Shown piece after piece: positions 16,911 to 25,844 of a stretch of 49,313 nt of DNA (positions are counted from its first letter, which is position 1; each line of letters starts with the position of its first letter). Source of the DNA: JBFWMG01 sp050251715 (GTDB taxonomy: Bacteria > Desulfobacterota > Desulfovibrionia > Desulfovibrionales > Desulfovibrionaceae); NCBI GenBank assembly GCA_050251715.1, contig JBFWMG010000028.1, positions 1 through 49,313 on the forward strand, given 5' to 3'. The notes beneath the pieces are model-generated. The model was not told where the DNA came from. It saw only the letters and a program-made list of their open reading frames with translations, and ran no database searches. Both the position numbers and the translations under genes were made by a program.

Positions 16911-17324
16911 ATGGATTGCAACGATGTGCAGCGCCGCATGCATGTCTGGCTGGATGGCGAACTGCCGTCCGAAGAGGCCAGGCCCATGGCGGCCCACGTG
17001 CGGGGATGCGCGCCCTGCGCGGCCCGCATGGACGAACTCGCGTCCCTGTTCGACGCCCTGGAGGCCTTGCCGGGCCTTGCCCCCGATCCCTACCTGATCC
17101 GCGACACCCTGCGGGCCGCCGCCGAGATCGAGCCCTCCCCGGTCCGCTGGTGGATAGGCCTGCCCGCCCTGTACAAGGGCGCGGGCGTGGCGGCCATGGC
17201 CATGGGCCTGATCCTGGGCATTGCCCTGTACAACGCTTCACCCTTTGCGCCGGACAGGAACCTGACCGTCGCGCCGGCAGCCACGTCCGTGCTCATCGAA
17301 GCCAACACGCTGGGGTACTTATGA
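16911..17324 (+). CDS. Anti-sigma factor with zinc-finger-like (ZAS) domain
   Basis: This 137-residue membrane protein would hold the ECF sigma factor inactive. The cytoplasmic N-terminus is a ZAS domain (MDCNDVQRRMHVWLDGELP, then Cys3, His29, Cys33 and Cys36 in AAHVRGCAPC). A proline/glycine-rich region leads to one membrane segment (GVAAMAMGLILGIALY) and a short periplasmic tail. The ATG at 16911 follows AAAGGAGA. Its stop overlaps the start of the sensor gene (ATGA). The order anti-sigma, sensor, sigma matches cnrYXH-type metal-responsive modules; the inducing signal here is unknown. Confidence 0.85.
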   Translation: MDCNDVQRRMHVWLDGELPSEEARPMAAHVRGCAPCAARMDELASLFDALEALPGLAPDPYLIRDTLRAAAEIEPSPVRWWIGLPALYKGAGVAAMAMGLILGIALYNASPFAPDRNLTVAPAATSVLIEANTLGYL

Positions 17325-17758
17325 ACCTGACAGTGAAACGCGTCCTCATCCTGTTCTCCATCTGCCTGAACCTCGGCTTTTTGGCCGCTGCCGCGCACCA
17401 CGCCCTGTACCACGACTCCTTCAGGCAACGCAGGCATTTTTTGACGGCTCTGGAGGGCGTGGAGATGAGCGACGCCCAGCGCAAGGCCATGCTGGCCCTG
17501 GATGACAGGCTGCGCGACAACATGGCCCAGTGGCGGCAGGAGACCCGGCACCTCAAAACGGACAGCATCGAGGCCATGACCGCCGAAGGCGGCCCCGACA
17601 CGGCGCGTCTGACGGCCAACCTGGACGAGGAGGCGCGCATCCTGCGCGACACGCTGGGCAAGGCGAACTCCATCTTCATGGAGAGCCTGGACATCCTGGG
17701 CCGGGAAAAGACACGCCAGTTCGGCACAGCCCTGCTTGCCAGCGTGGACAAACGGTAG
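17321..17758 (+). CDS. Periplasmic sensor of the Spy/CpxP/CnrX type
   Basis: This 145-residue protein has an N-terminal membrane anchor or uncleaved signal (VLILFSICLNLGFLAAAA) and a helical periplasmic domain with the family-like stretch LEGVEMSDAQRKAMLALDDRLRD. Such helical-hairpin proteins sense metals or misfolded proteins. His27 and His31 are spaced four apart just after the anchor, with His26 and His39 nearby, which recalls metal-binding His pairs in CnrX; this is an inference. Translation is coupled to the anti-sigma gene by an ATGA overlap. It most likely controls whether the anti-sigma factor releases the sigma factor. Confidence 0.7.
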   Translation: MNLTVKRVLILFSICLNLGFLAAAAHHALYHDSFRQRRHFLTALEGVEMSDAQRKAMLALDDRLRDNMAQWRQETRHLKTDSIEAMTAEGGPDTARLTANLDEEARILRDTLGKANSIFMESLDILGREKTRQFGTALLASVDKR

Positions 17759-17767
17759 CGCACCGCC

Positions 17768-18313
17768 ATGCTGTTTCTGAAGAAGTACCCAACCCTGGCC
17801 GAAGACCAACTCATGGCGTTGGTGGCCCAGGGCGACCAGAAGGCCTTCCGGGTCTTGCTGGAACGCCACCAGCATGCGGTCCTGGACTACGCCTTCCGTC
17901 TTCTGGGTGATACCCAGGAAGCCCGCGACGTGGCCCAGGAGACCATGCTCCGCGTCTACAAGGCGGCCGGGAGCTACCGGGCCGAGGGCACGTTCCGGGC
18001 CTGGGTCATGCGCATCGCCCGCAACCAATGCCTGGACCGCCTGCGCAGGCCCGCGCCCCTGCTCATGGACGAACTGCCCGAGCAGGCCGACACCGACACG
18101 CCGCTGGCCGTGGCCCTGCGGACCGAAGACGCCCAGGCCGTATCCATGGCCGTGCGGGAACTGCCGGAGGCCCAGCGCACGGCCCTTATCCTGCGCCACA
18201 ACGAGGGCATGCGTTACACGCAGATCGCCGAGACCATGGATATTTCCGAGGGCGCCGTGGAGTCGCTGCTGGTGCGCGCCCGCAAGGGGCTGCGCCGCAG
18301 CCTGGGCCGCTAG
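17768..18313 (+). CDS. RNA polymerase sigma factor, ECF subfamily
   Basis: This 181-residue ECF sigma factor has region 2 (FRVLLERHQHAVLDYAFRLLGD, with the -10-binding helix ARDVAQETMLRVYKAAGSYR and FRAWVMRIARNQCLDRLR). After an acidic linker comes region 4, ending in the -35-binding helix-turn-helix (LPEAQRTALILRHNEGMRYTQIAETMDISEGAVESLLVRARKGLRR). Its gene follows its anti-sigma and sensor genes by nine bases and ends in the first copy of a structured intergenic repeat. The efflux operon starting at 18506 is the likely target, because it shares an upstream motif with this operon. Confidence 0.93.
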   Translation: MLFLKKYPTLAEDQLMALVAQGDQKAFRVLLERHQHAVLDYAFRLLGDTQEARDVAQETMLRVYKAAGSYRAEGTFRAWVMRIARNQCLDRLRRPAPLLMDELPEQADTDTPLAVALRTEDAQAVSMAVRELPEAQRTALILRHNEGMRYTQIAETMDISEGAVESLLVRARKGLRRSLGR

Positions 18314-18416
18314 GCGTTTTCGCCTTGAAACAATGCGAGGATTTGAAATAATGAAGCATTATTTCAACAAAATGCATAACGGCATCTAATCATTATCAAA
18401 GTTAGGATGCTCTAGC
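18310..18416 (+). repeat. CTAG-bounded three-hairpin element, copy 1
   Basis: This ~105-bp unit starts at the TAG stop of the sigma gene and ends in CTCTAG. It contains a central hairpin with 11-bp arms TTGAAATAATG and CATTATTTCAA (loop AAG) and a terminal hairpin GGCATC...GATGCTC. Its first hairpin, CGCCTTG/CAATGCG, is imperfect. It is the most diverged of the four copies at its left end (TAGGCGTTTT instead of TAGCGCATTT). Confidence 0.85.
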
Positions 18417-18448
18417 CCGAAAAGATTTCTCCGCCGCTCTTTTTTCGC

Positions 18449-18473
18449 AGGATTTTCCACCCCGTCCCGTTAT
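18449..18473 (+). promoter_or_regulatory. Candidate ECF-sigma promoter motif upstream of the efflux operon
   Basis: AGGATTTTCC at 18449 followed by CCCGTCCCGTTA matches the site at 16831 in front of the anti-sigma operon. It lies about 35-50 bases before the outer-membrane factor start. The match supports coordinate control of the regulator operon and the pump operon by the same sigma factor. Confidence 0.5.
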
Positions 18474-18505
18474 AGCCTGTAAGACCCCCCGCAAGGGGAC
18501 ATCGG

Positions 18506-20053
18506 ATGAGACAAAGAGGAAGCATGAACGTCTTGCAACGAATATCCAGGCCGGCGCTGCTCGCCGCCCTCGTCGCGCTATGCGCGGTTCTGGCGGCTGG
18601 TGGCTGCTCGCCCTTTGCTCCGGCTCCGCGCGACGCCGCGCCCGCAAGCCTGCCCGGCGGCTATGTGCTGTATGACGAGTGGCCAAGGGATGCCGCACCC
18701 TCGGCGGACCGCTGGTGGACGCAGCTTGGCGGGCAGGAGCTTGACGGCCTGATGCGCAAGGCTCTGAGCGATGATTTCAGCATCCGCCAGGCCTGGGCCA
18801 AGCTGAGCCAGGCCCGGGCCGAGGCCGTGCAGGCCGGGGCGAGCCTGACGCCGTCCCTTTCGGCCTCGGGCGACGCCGCGCACACCCGGTCCTGGTCCAA
18901 GGAAAGGCAGGGCAAGGAGACCTTTTCCCTGGGCGAGCAGTTCGAGCTGGGCTTGAGCGCCTCCTACGAACTGGATCTTTGGGGCCGGGTGCGGGCCACG
19001 GCCGAGGCGGGAAACCTGGACGCGGCGGCATCGCGCCAGGATCTGGAGACCGCAGCGGCCACGGTCGCCGAATCCGTGGCCAAGGCCTGGATCGACCTGC
19101 TGGCCACCCGTGCGCAGCTCACGCTGCTGCACGCGCAGGTCGCAACCAACAAGGATATCCTGCGGGTGCAGGAACTGCTGCTGCTTTCCACCCAGGCCTC
19201 GGCCTTGGACATCCTGGAGCAGCAGGAGAACCTGGCCTCGGTCGAGGCCCAGCGGCCCGACCTGGTGACCGCCGAGCGGACCCTGCTGAACCAGTTGGCC
19301 ATACTCACGGGCCGCGCCCCTGGTACGTTGGAAATCCCCCTGGGCGGGATGTTGCCCGATCTGTCGGCGCCCCCGGCCACGGGTCTTCCCGCCGACATGC
19401 TGGCCAAGCGTCCCGACGTGCGGTCGACCGGGCTTTCCCTGCGCGCGGCCGACTGGCAGATCGCGGCGGCCCGGGCCGACAGGCTCCCGGCCATTACCCT
19501 CACGGGCAGCGGCAGCTATTCCGGCACGGGTTTGTCCACCGTGTTCGACGCCTGGGCGCTCAAGCTGGCCGCTGGGCTGGTCATGCCCATCCTGGACGGC
19601 GGCAACCGCGCCGCCGAAGTGGACAGGCTGCGGGCCGTGGCCGAGGAGCGGCTGGCCGCCTACGAGCAGACCGTGCTCACCGCCGTGCGGGAGGTGGAGG
19701 ACGCCCTGGCCACCGAGCAGGGACAGCGCAGCCTCCTGGCCGCCCTGGCCACGCAGCTCGGACTGGCCCGCAAGGCCGAGGCCGAGGCGCGGCGGCGCTA
19801 TCTGAACGGGGTGGACGACACCTTTCTGCCCTATCTGACCGCCATCACCGCCGTGCAGAGCCTTGAAATGAGCATGATCCAGGAGCGGGCCGACCTGCTC
19901 AAGAACCGGGTCGCCCTGTACGTGGCCCTGGGCGGCGGCTGGACCTCCGATCTGACGCCCGGGGGATTGCCTTCCCAAGACCCGGCCAGCCCCGCCAACA
20001 CCCCCGTTAACAATGATCCCGACACCATCGATATGACGAGGAGCGCATCGTGA
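18506..20053 (+). CDS. RND efflux outer-membrane factor lipoprotein (NodT/OprM type)
   Basis: This 515-residue outer-membrane channel of a tripartite efflux pump starts with a lipoprotein signal ending in the lipobox LAAGGC. Two related halves follow, each with long periplasmic helices and beta strands: PSADRWWTQLGGQELDGLMRKAL, FELGLSASYELDLWGRVRA, and later LPAITLTGSGSYSGTG and VMPILDGGNRAAEVDRLRAV. These are typical of the TolC/OprM family. It exports substrates handed over by the inner-membrane pump. Its stop overlaps the start of the membrane-fusion gene (GTGA). The start at 18506 follows a GGGGAC-rich region; the in-frame ATG at 18524 (after AGAGGAAG) is a possible alternative. Confidence 0.92.
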   Translation: MRQRGSMNVLQRISRPALLAALVALCAVLAAGGCSPFAPAPRDAAPASLPGGYVLYDEWPRDAAPSADRWWTQLGGQELDGLMRKALSDDFSIRQAWAKLSQARAEAVQAGASLTPSLSASGDAAHTRSWSKERQGKETFSLGEQFELGLSASYELDLWGRVRATAEAGNLDAAASRQDLETAAATVAESVAKAWIDLLATRAQLTLLHAQVATNKDILRVQELLLLSTQASALDILEQQENLASVEAQRPDLVTAERTLLNQLAILTGRAPGTLEIPLGGMLPDLSAPPATGLPADMLAKRPDVRSTGLSLRAADWQIAAARADRLPAITLTGSGSYSGTGLSTVFDAWALKLAAGLVMPILDGGNRAAEVDRLRAVAEERLAAYEQTVLTAVREVEDALATEQGQRSLLAALATQLGLARKAEAEARRRYLNGVDDTFLPYLTAITAVQSLEMSMIQERADLLKNRVALYVALGGGWTSDLTPGGLPSQDPASPANTPVNNDPDTIDMTRSAS

Positions 20054-21297
20054 CACACGCCCACGCAGCCGCAAACCGTTCGCGTCTGCACACATATCTG
20101 CTCGTGGCCGCACCGCTGGGCGTCCTCGCCCTTGGCACGGTCGTCGCGGTGATACTGATGGCCACCCGCCCCGTTGTGGGCAAGGCCTCGCCCGCCGCGT
20201 CCACCGTGCTGGTCCAGGTTTTGGCGGCCACCAGGACGGACCATGCCGTGGCCTTTGATGTCATGGGCACGGTGACCCCCGCCCGTGAGGTGAGCCTGCG
20301 GGCCCGCGTCGCGGGCCATGTCCAGACCTTGTCCGAAGGGTTCACGCCCGGCGGTCTGCTGCGCAAGGGAGACACGCTGCTCACCCTGGACGGCGACGAC
20401 TACCGCCTGGCGTTGCGCCAGGCCCAAAGCGCCGTGGACACGGCCCAGGCCGACCTGAACATCGAGATGGGCCAGCAGCGCGTGGCCCGGGCTCAGCTGG
20501 ACATGCTGGCCCAGGCCGCCAAGATCCTGGACGGCGACGTTTCCCTGGCCCTGCGCCAGCCGCAGCTGGCCAAGGCCCAGGCATCCCTGGAAAACGCCAG
20601 GGCGGATCTGGAGCAGGCCCGGCTGAACCTGGAGCGGACCACGGTGCGTGCGCCGTTCAACGCCCTGGTCACCGAGCGTTCCGTGAACATCGCCTCCGAT
20701 GTGTCCACTTCGGACAGCCTGGGCACCCTGGTGGGGACGGACGAATTCTGGGTCGAGGCCGCCGTGCCCGTGGACAAGCTGCGCTGGATGCGTTTCGCGT
20801 CCGATGGCGGAGAAGGCAGTCCCGCGCAGATTACGGCCCGCAGCCAGGCCGCGCCCGTGGCGGCACAGGTGCTCCGCCGCAAGGGTTCGCTCATCGAATC
20901 CAGCCGCATGGCGCAGGTGCTGGTCAGCGTGCCCGACCCTCTGGGTCGGGAGCGCGGCGGCGCCCCCTTGCTGTTGGACGAATACGTTGCCGTGCGCATC
21001 ACCGGCGACGTCATGAGGGACGTGGTGGCCCTGCCCAGGTCCGCCCTGCGCGAAGGCGCCTCGGTGTGGGTCTTCGATGCGGGCATGCTGCGCATCCGGC
21101 CCGTGACCGTGGCCTGGTCCGACGCGGAGACGGCCTTCATCTCCAAGGGCGTGGAGCCCGGCGAGCGCATCGTGGTCTCGGACATCGCCACGCCCGTGGA
21201 CGGCATGCGCCTGCGCTTGCAGGACGGCAAGGCCGCGAATGGCGGCGCCGCGGGCGGCACCGCGCCCGAAGCGACGGAGGCGCGCCATGCCGGTTGA
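20050..21297 (+). CDS. RND efflux membrane-fusion (periplasmic adaptor) protein
   Basis: This 415-residue HlyD/AcrA-type adaptor links the inner-membrane pump to the outer-membrane factor. It has an N-terminal membrane anchor (TYLLVAAPLGVLALGTVVAVILMA) and a lipoyl-like half (VTPAREVSLRARVAGHVQTL, DTLLTLDGDDYRLAL). A helical hairpin (ALRQAQSAVDTAQADLNIE to LEQARLNLERT) leads to the second lipoyl half (TVRAPFNALVTE) and a beta-barrel (VALPRSALREGASVWVF). It starts with GTG overlapping the previous stop and overlaps the RND gene by 11 bases, so all three are translationally linked. Confidence 0.92.
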   Translation: MTHAHAAANRSRLHTYLLVAAPLGVLALGTVVAVILMATRPVVGKASPAASTVLVQVLAATRTDHAVAFDVMGTVTPAREVSLRARVAGHVQTLSEGFTPGGLLRKGDTLLTLDGDDYRLALRQAQSAVDTAQADLNIEMGQQRVARAQLDMLAQAAKILDGDVSLALRQPQLAKAQASLENARADLEQARLNLERTTVRAPFNALVTERSVNIASDVSTSDSLGTLVGTDEFWVEAAVPVDKLRWMRFASDGGEGSPAQITARSQAAPVAAQVLRRKGSLIESSRMAQVLVSVPDPLGRERGGAPLLLDEYVAVRITGDVMRDVVALPRSALREGASVWVFDAGMLRIRPVTVAWSDAETAFISKGVEPGERIVVSDIATPVDGMRLRLQDGKAANGGAAGGTAPEATEARHAG

Positions 21298-24200
21298 ACA
21301 GAACGGCGATACCCGCTTCAAGGGAGCCATAGCCTGGATGGCGAGCCATGCCGTGACCGCCAATCTGGTCATGTGCGTCTGCCTCATCGGCGGGCTCATC
21401 ATGGCGCTCGGCATCAAGCAGGAGGTCTTTCCGGACTTCATCGAGGACCAGGTGGAGGTCTCCGTGGCCTATTCGGGCGCCAGCCCCGAGGAAGTGGAGC
21501 AGGGCATCATCCTGGCCATCGAGGACGCCGTGCAGGGTCTCGACGGGGTCAAGGAGGTCCAGTCCACGGCCAGTGAGGGCAGCGGCCGGGTGGTCATCAC
21601 GGCCCTGGACGGCACGGATGTCGACGAACTGACCGACGACGTGAAGAACGAGGTGGACCAGATAACCACCTTCCCGGACGGGGCCGAAGAACCCGAGATA
21701 CAGGCCGCGTCGCACAGCCATGGCGTGCTGACCATCGCCCTGTACGGCGCCCAGGGCGAACGCGCCCTGCGCGCCAAGGCCGAGGAGCTGCGCGACGAGC
21801 TGTTGCAGCGTTCCGACATCACCCAGGTGGAGATGGAGGGAGTGCGCGACTATGAGATCCATGTGGAGCTGTCCCAGGCGCAGCTGCGGCGCTACGGCCT
21901 GACCCTGTCCAGCGTGGGCGACGTCATTGCTGCCGCGGCGGTGGATGTGCCCGGCGGCACCGTGCGCACCCAGGGCGGCGACATCCTGGTGCGCGTCAAG
22001 GAGCGGCGGGACTGGGCCTGGGAATTCGGCAACATCCCGCTCATCACCGCCGCCGCCGGCTCAAAGGTGCTGCTCAAGGACGTGGCCGACGTGCGCGAGG
22101 AGTTCGAGGAGTCCCATGCCTACGCCATGTACAACGGCCAGTCCGCCGTGCGCATGGAGGTCTACCGCATGGGCAAGCAGACCCCGGGCGACGTGGCCCG
22201 GGCCGCCCGCGACGTGATCACCACGTTCGAATCCACGCTGCCCGACGGCATGGGCGTGTCCATCGAGCACGACATGTCGGACGTGTTTCTGCAACGCGCC
22301 GAACTGTTGCTCAACAACGCCTGGCTCGGCCTGGCCCTGGTCTTCGGGCTGCTCGCCCTGTTCCTGGAGATCCGGGTGGCCTTTTGGGTCAGCCTGGGCA
22401 TCCCGGTCTCCTTTCTGGGCGCCTTCCTCTTCCTGCCTGCCCTGGGCGTGTCCATCAACATGATATCCATGTTCGCCTTCATCGTGGCCCTGGGCATCGT
22501 GGTGGACGACGCCATCGTGGTGGGCGAGAACATCCACGCCCTGCGCCAGCAGGGCAAGGGTTCCCTGGAGGCGGCCATCATCGGGGCCAAGGACATGGCC
22601 ATGCCCGTGACCTTTTCGGTCCTGACCAACGTGGCCACCTTCTTCCCGCTGCTGTTCGTGCCGGGAGTGCCGGGCAAGATATTCATGGCCATTCCCCTGG
22701 TGGTCATCACCGTGTTCATGATCTCCCTGCTGGAAAGCCTGCTGGTGCTTCCGGCGCACATGGCCCACACCAAGGGGTTCGGCAACGGCAACGGCTGGCT
22801 GGGCAGGCTGCACAAGCGCTTCCAGCGCCGTTTCGACTCCTTTGTGGCCTGGCAGTACACGCCGCTTCTGTCCCACGCCCTGCGCTGGCGCTATGCCGTG
22901 CTGGCGGGGGGCGTGGCCCTCTTGCTGGTCACGGCCGCCTTTGTCGCCAGCCACCGTATCGGCATCACCCTGTTCCCCAAGGCCGAGTCCGACAAGGCCT
23001 ACTGCGAGGCCGTGCTGCCCTACGGGTCTCCCAAGCCGCGCCTGGAGGCGGTGCGCAAGCGGTTGACGGAAAGCCTGCTCGCGGTGGCCGCCAAGACCGG
23101 GGGGGACAAGGAGCTCAAGTCCCATTTCGCCACGATCAGCGACAACACCATCACCTTCAGCGCCTATCTCACCGACGCCGATGTCCGCCCCGTGAGCACC
23201 ACGGCGTTCACCGACCAGTGGCGCGAGGAGACCGGCGAGATTCCGGGCCTGGAAACCCTGACCTTCAAGGCCGACCAGGGCGGCCCGGGTTCCGATCCGG
23301 CCATCAACGTGGAACTCAGCCACCGGGATACCGAGGTGCTCAACGCGGCGGGGCGCACCCTGGCCAAGGAGCTGACCAGGTTCAACGGGGTGTCGGACAT
23401 TGACGACGGGTCGGCCAAGGGCAAGCAGCAGCTCGACTTCCACATGCTGCCCGCCGGGCTGTCCGCCGGGCTGACGGCCGAGAGCGTGTCCAGCCAGATC
23501 CGCGCCTCGTTCCAGGGCAGCAAGGCGCTGGCCCAGCAGCGCGGCCGCAACGAGGTCACGGTGCGCGTGCAGTTGACCAAGACCGAGCGCGAGATGGAGC
23601 AGAGCCTGGACGACTTCATCCTGCACACCCCGGACGGCGGCGAGATTCCCCTGAACGAGGCCGTGCAAATCGAGCGCACCCGGGCCTATACCTCCATCAA
23701 CCGCCGCCAGGGCCGCCGCGCCATCGAGGTGGTGGCCGAGGCCACGCCCGACGCCCAGGCCACGCAGGTTCAGGAAGCCCTTAAAAACGATATCCTGCCC
23801 CGGCTCATGGCGTCGGTGCCCGGATTGAGCTGGAGTTTCCAGGGCCGCCAGGCGGATATGAGCGAAAGCATGCAGAGCCTGTATAGCGGCCTTCTCCTGG
23901 CCCTGCTGGCCGTGTTCGCCCTGCTGGCCATCCCCTTCAACAGCTATTCCCAGCCCCTTATCATCATGAGCTGCATTCCCTTCGGCGTTGTGGGCGCGGT
24001 GCTGGGGCACGTCATTATGGGGTATTCATTGGGCGTGCCCAGCATGTTCGGGATCGTGGCCCTGTCCGGCGTGGTGGTCAACGACTCCCTGGTGTTCATC
24101 GATACGGTCAACCGCCGGCGCCGCGCTGGCGAAGGGCTTTACAAGGCCGTGCTGGGGACCGGGCGTTCGCGGTTCAGGCCCATCATGCTCACCACCCTGA

Positions 24201-24472
24201 CCACGTTCTTCGGGGTCACGCCCATGATCCTGGAGACCTCGCGCCAGGCCAGGTTCATGATTCCCATGGCCATCTCCCTGGGCTTCGGCATCCTCTTCGC
24301 CACGTGCATCACCCTGGTGCTGGTGCCGTGCCTGTACTGCGTGCTGGAGGATCTCAAGGCGTTCACGGCCAGGGTGTTCGGGAGGGGCGCCGCCGCCTCC
24401 GTTCCGGAGACGCTCCACCCGGCCATGGACGCAGACGGTGGGCTCCCCGTTTCCGGGAGGTCTGTCGAGTAA
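21287..24472 (+). CDS. RND efflux transporter permease
   Basis: This 1061-residue proton-driven pump has the duplicated RND architecture: a first transmembrane helix (ANLVMCVCLIGGLIMALGI), a large porter loop opening with QEVFPDFIEDQVEVSVAYSG, six helices, and then the repeat. Helix 4 carries ALGIVVDDAIVVGENI, whose two Asp residues match the hydrophobe/amphiphile (HAE) type rather than the heavy-metal (HME) type. The ATG at 21287 follows GGAGG. Although the operon layout copies cnrCBA, this motif argues that the substrate is probably an organic compound rather than a divalent metal. The operon ends in a hairpin at about 24504. Confidence 0.93.
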   Translation: MPVEQNGDTRFKGAIAWMASHAVTANLVMCVCLIGGLIMALGIKQEVFPDFIEDQVEVSVAYSGASPEEVEQGIILAIEDAVQGLDGVKEVQSTASEGSGRVVITALDGTDVDELTDDVKNEVDQITTFPDGAEEPEIQAASHSHGVLTIALYGAQGERALRAKAEELRDELLQRSDITQVEMEGVRDYEIHVELSQAQLRRYGLTLSSVGDVIAAAAVDVPGGTVRTQGGDILVRVKERRDWAWEFGNIPLITAAAGSKVLLKDVADVREEFEESHAYAMYNGQSAVRMEVYRMGKQTPGDVARAARDVITTFESTLPDGMGVSIEHDMSDVFLQRAELLLNNAWLGLALVFGLLALFLEIRVAFWVSLGIPVSFLGAFLFLPALGVSINMISMFAFIVALGIVVDDAIVVGENIHALRQQGKGSLEAAIIGAKDMAMPVTFSVLTNVATFFPLLFVPGVPGKIFMAIPLVVITVFMISLLESLLVLPAHMAHTKGFGNGNGWLGRLHKRFQRRFDSFVAWQYTPLLSHALRWRYAVLAGGVALLLVTAAFVASHRIGITLFPKAESDKAYCEAVLPYGSPKPRLEAVRKRLTESLLAVAAKTGGDKELKSHFATISDNTITFSAYLTDADVRPVSTTAFTDQWREETGEIPGLETLTFKADQGGPGSDPAINVELSHRDTEVLNAAGRTLAKELTRFNGVSDIDDGSAKGKQQLDFHMLPAGLSAGLTAESVSSQIRASFQGSKALAQQRGRNEVTVRVQLTKTEREMEQSLDDFILHTPDGGEIPLNEAVQIERTRAYTSINRRQGRRAIEVVAEATPDAQATQVQEALKNDILPRLMASVPGLSWSFQGRQADMSESMQSLYSGLLLALLAVFALLAIPFNSYSQPLIIMSCIPFGVVGAVLGHVIMGYSLGVPSMFGIVALSGVVVNDSLVFIDTVNRRRRAGEGLYKAVLGTGRSRFRPIMLTTLTTFFGVTPMILETSRQARFMIPMAISLGFGILFATCITLVLVPCLYCVLEDLKAFTARVFGRGAAASVPETLHPAMDADGGLPVSGRSVE

Positions 24473-24503
24473 CGCCTGGAGCAGGGCCGCCCTCATGAAG
24501 CTA

Positions 24504-24537
24504 TGGGTATTGGACTGAAACTCAGTGTGATTACCCA
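24504..24537 (+). terminator. Hairpin downstream of the RND operon
   Basis: TGGGTA and TACCCA form an outer stem around an inner ACTGA-AAC-TCAGT stem. It lies about 30 bases after the RND stop. There is no long T-run, so it may work together with the neighbouring strong hairpin at 24543-24573. Confidence 0.45.
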
Positions 24538-24542
24538 CATGA

Positions 24543-24573
24543 AAAGGCCTGCGCCATGATGGCGCAGGCCTTT
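24543..24573 (-). terminator. Terminator of the CsgG-domain gene (probably bidirectional)
   Basis: A perfect 13-bp stem AAAGGCCTGCGCC with a five-base loop is followed on the minus strand by TTTTC. It lies between converging genes, so it may stop transcription from both sides. A near copy (26209-26239) follows the paralogous upstream gene, so the duplication that made the two genes included the terminator. Confidence 0.75.
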
Positions 24574-24620
24574 GTGTGCATGAACGCCCACAACCCGGTG
24601 GGCGCGAAACAGGAAGGCTA

Positions 24621-25844
24621 TCAGCCGCCATCGCCGCCGCCGCTGGTATTCGCTTGGGCCGCCGCCGCATTGGCCGCGCTCTGCGCCTTGACGGTATCCG
24701 AGAACACCTTTTCCACCATATCGGCCAGTTCCACAGGGGACAGGGCGCACACCGCCTCCGGGGTCGGGGAGGTGGGGCCGGGTGTGCCGTCGTATCCGCC
24801 GCTGGCCAGGATGAATCCGGGGTCCAGCACCATGGCCTTGCGGAAGAAGTCGGCCGCCTGCTCCCAATTGCCCTCGTCCAGGGCCAACAGGCCTTGGCCG
24901 TAAAGTGTCACCGCGTCGAAACTCTGGGTGTGGTACGTCTCCACCAGCTCCTTTTCTTCCGGTGTCAGGGAAAGACGCATGCCCGTGACCACCGAATGGA
25001 CGATCTCCTTTTCCAGCTCGAAGAACCGGTCCTGGGCCGCCGTCATGGTGAACGTGCTCTCGACGTCGGCCTTGGGCGTGGACGCTATGGAGCCGGAAAC
25101 CCGGATGCTGCCCTCGGCCAGGCTGCCCACGATCAACCGTTCCGCGCCCAGGAGCTTGCCCACGCGCGGGGCCGTGGCCGCGTCCACCACGCCGGTCTGG
25201 CCGAGCCGCATCTCCTCCAGCAGCGCCTGGAGCTTTTCGCGCTCCACCACGGAGACCGAGGAAATGGCGCTCAGGTCGGTGATGAGCATGGCGGCCAGCG
25301 CCTTTTGCAGCGCCAGGAACGTGCGATCCTTGGTGGCGTCATCGAAATAGCACACGGCCACGGAGCCGGGCTTGACCATGGCCGTGTCCAGCTCCTTTTC
25401 CTTGGCCAGCGCCGTCTTGGCCAGCCGCTTGCTGTAATTCATGTTGACCAGGGTGATCTGCTTCTTCACCTCGGCCGCCACCAGTTCGTTCTTCTTGGTT
25501 GTCTTGAGCGTGCGCCACACGGTGATGGCCTTGTCGCCCTCGTCCCTGTTCAGGTACGCCAACCCCAGGTACAGCAGGGCGAATTGGTTTTCAGGCTCCA
25601 GTGTATGGGCCTTTTCCAGATGGGTGACGGACAGGTCTATCTGGCCGGTCTTCAAATACGCGAAACCGAGCTTGGATTGCGCGATCGCGTCGTCCGGCTT
25701 CTCGGCAAGATGCTGGTTGTACAGCATGATGGCCTCATTGTAGTCCATGAGGCTGAGCGCCATGTCGGCCTTCATTCTTGCGATGCAACCCGTAAGCGAC
25801 ACTGCAAGCAGCAACAGCACTGCGTACAATCGACTGGCATGCAT
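24621..25844 (-). CDS. Lipoprotein with TPR and CsgG-like domains, paralogue 1
   Basis: This ~407-residue lipoprotein has a lipobox (LLAVSLTGC) and TPR-type helical repeats (DDAIAQSKLGFAYLKTGQIDLSVTHLEKA, ENQFALLYLGLAYLN). A CsgG/curli-assembly-like domain (SVAVCYFDDATKD..., ISSVSVVEREKLQALLEEM, LLGAERLIVGSLAEGSIRV) precedes one more TPR-like pair and a low-complexity Ala/Gly tail. CsgG-domain proteins are outer-membrane-associated and can oligomerise; whether this one forms a channel is unknown. The ATG at 25844 follows GGAGAAGG. The central domain is almost base-for-base identical to paralogue 2 immediately upstream, while the ends differ. Confidence 0.8.
   Translation of the reverse strand: MHASRLYAVLLLLAVSLTGCIARMKADMALSLMDYNEAIMLYNQHLAEKPDDAIAQSKLGFAYLKTGQIDLSVTHLEKAHTLEPENQFALLYLGLAYLNRDEGDKAITVWRTLKTTKKNELVAAEVKKQITLVNMNYSKRLAKTALAKEKELDTAMVKPGSVAVCYFDDATKDRTFLALQKALAAMLITDLSAISSVSVVEREKLQALLEEMRLGQTGVVDAATAPRVGKLLGAERLIVGSLAEGSIRVSGSIASTPKADVESTFTMTAAQDRFFELEKEIVHSVVTGMRLSLTPEEKELVETYHTQSFDAVTLYGQGLLALDEGNWEQAADFFRKAMVLDPGFILASGGYDGTPGPTSPTPEAVCALSPVELADMVEKVFSDTVKAQSAANAAAAQANTSGGGDGG

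Noticed and set aside
21287..24472. Calling the pump a nickel/cobalt exporter by gene order
   Set aside because: The helix-4 motif is of the HAE type, so gene order alone is not enough for a metal substrate.
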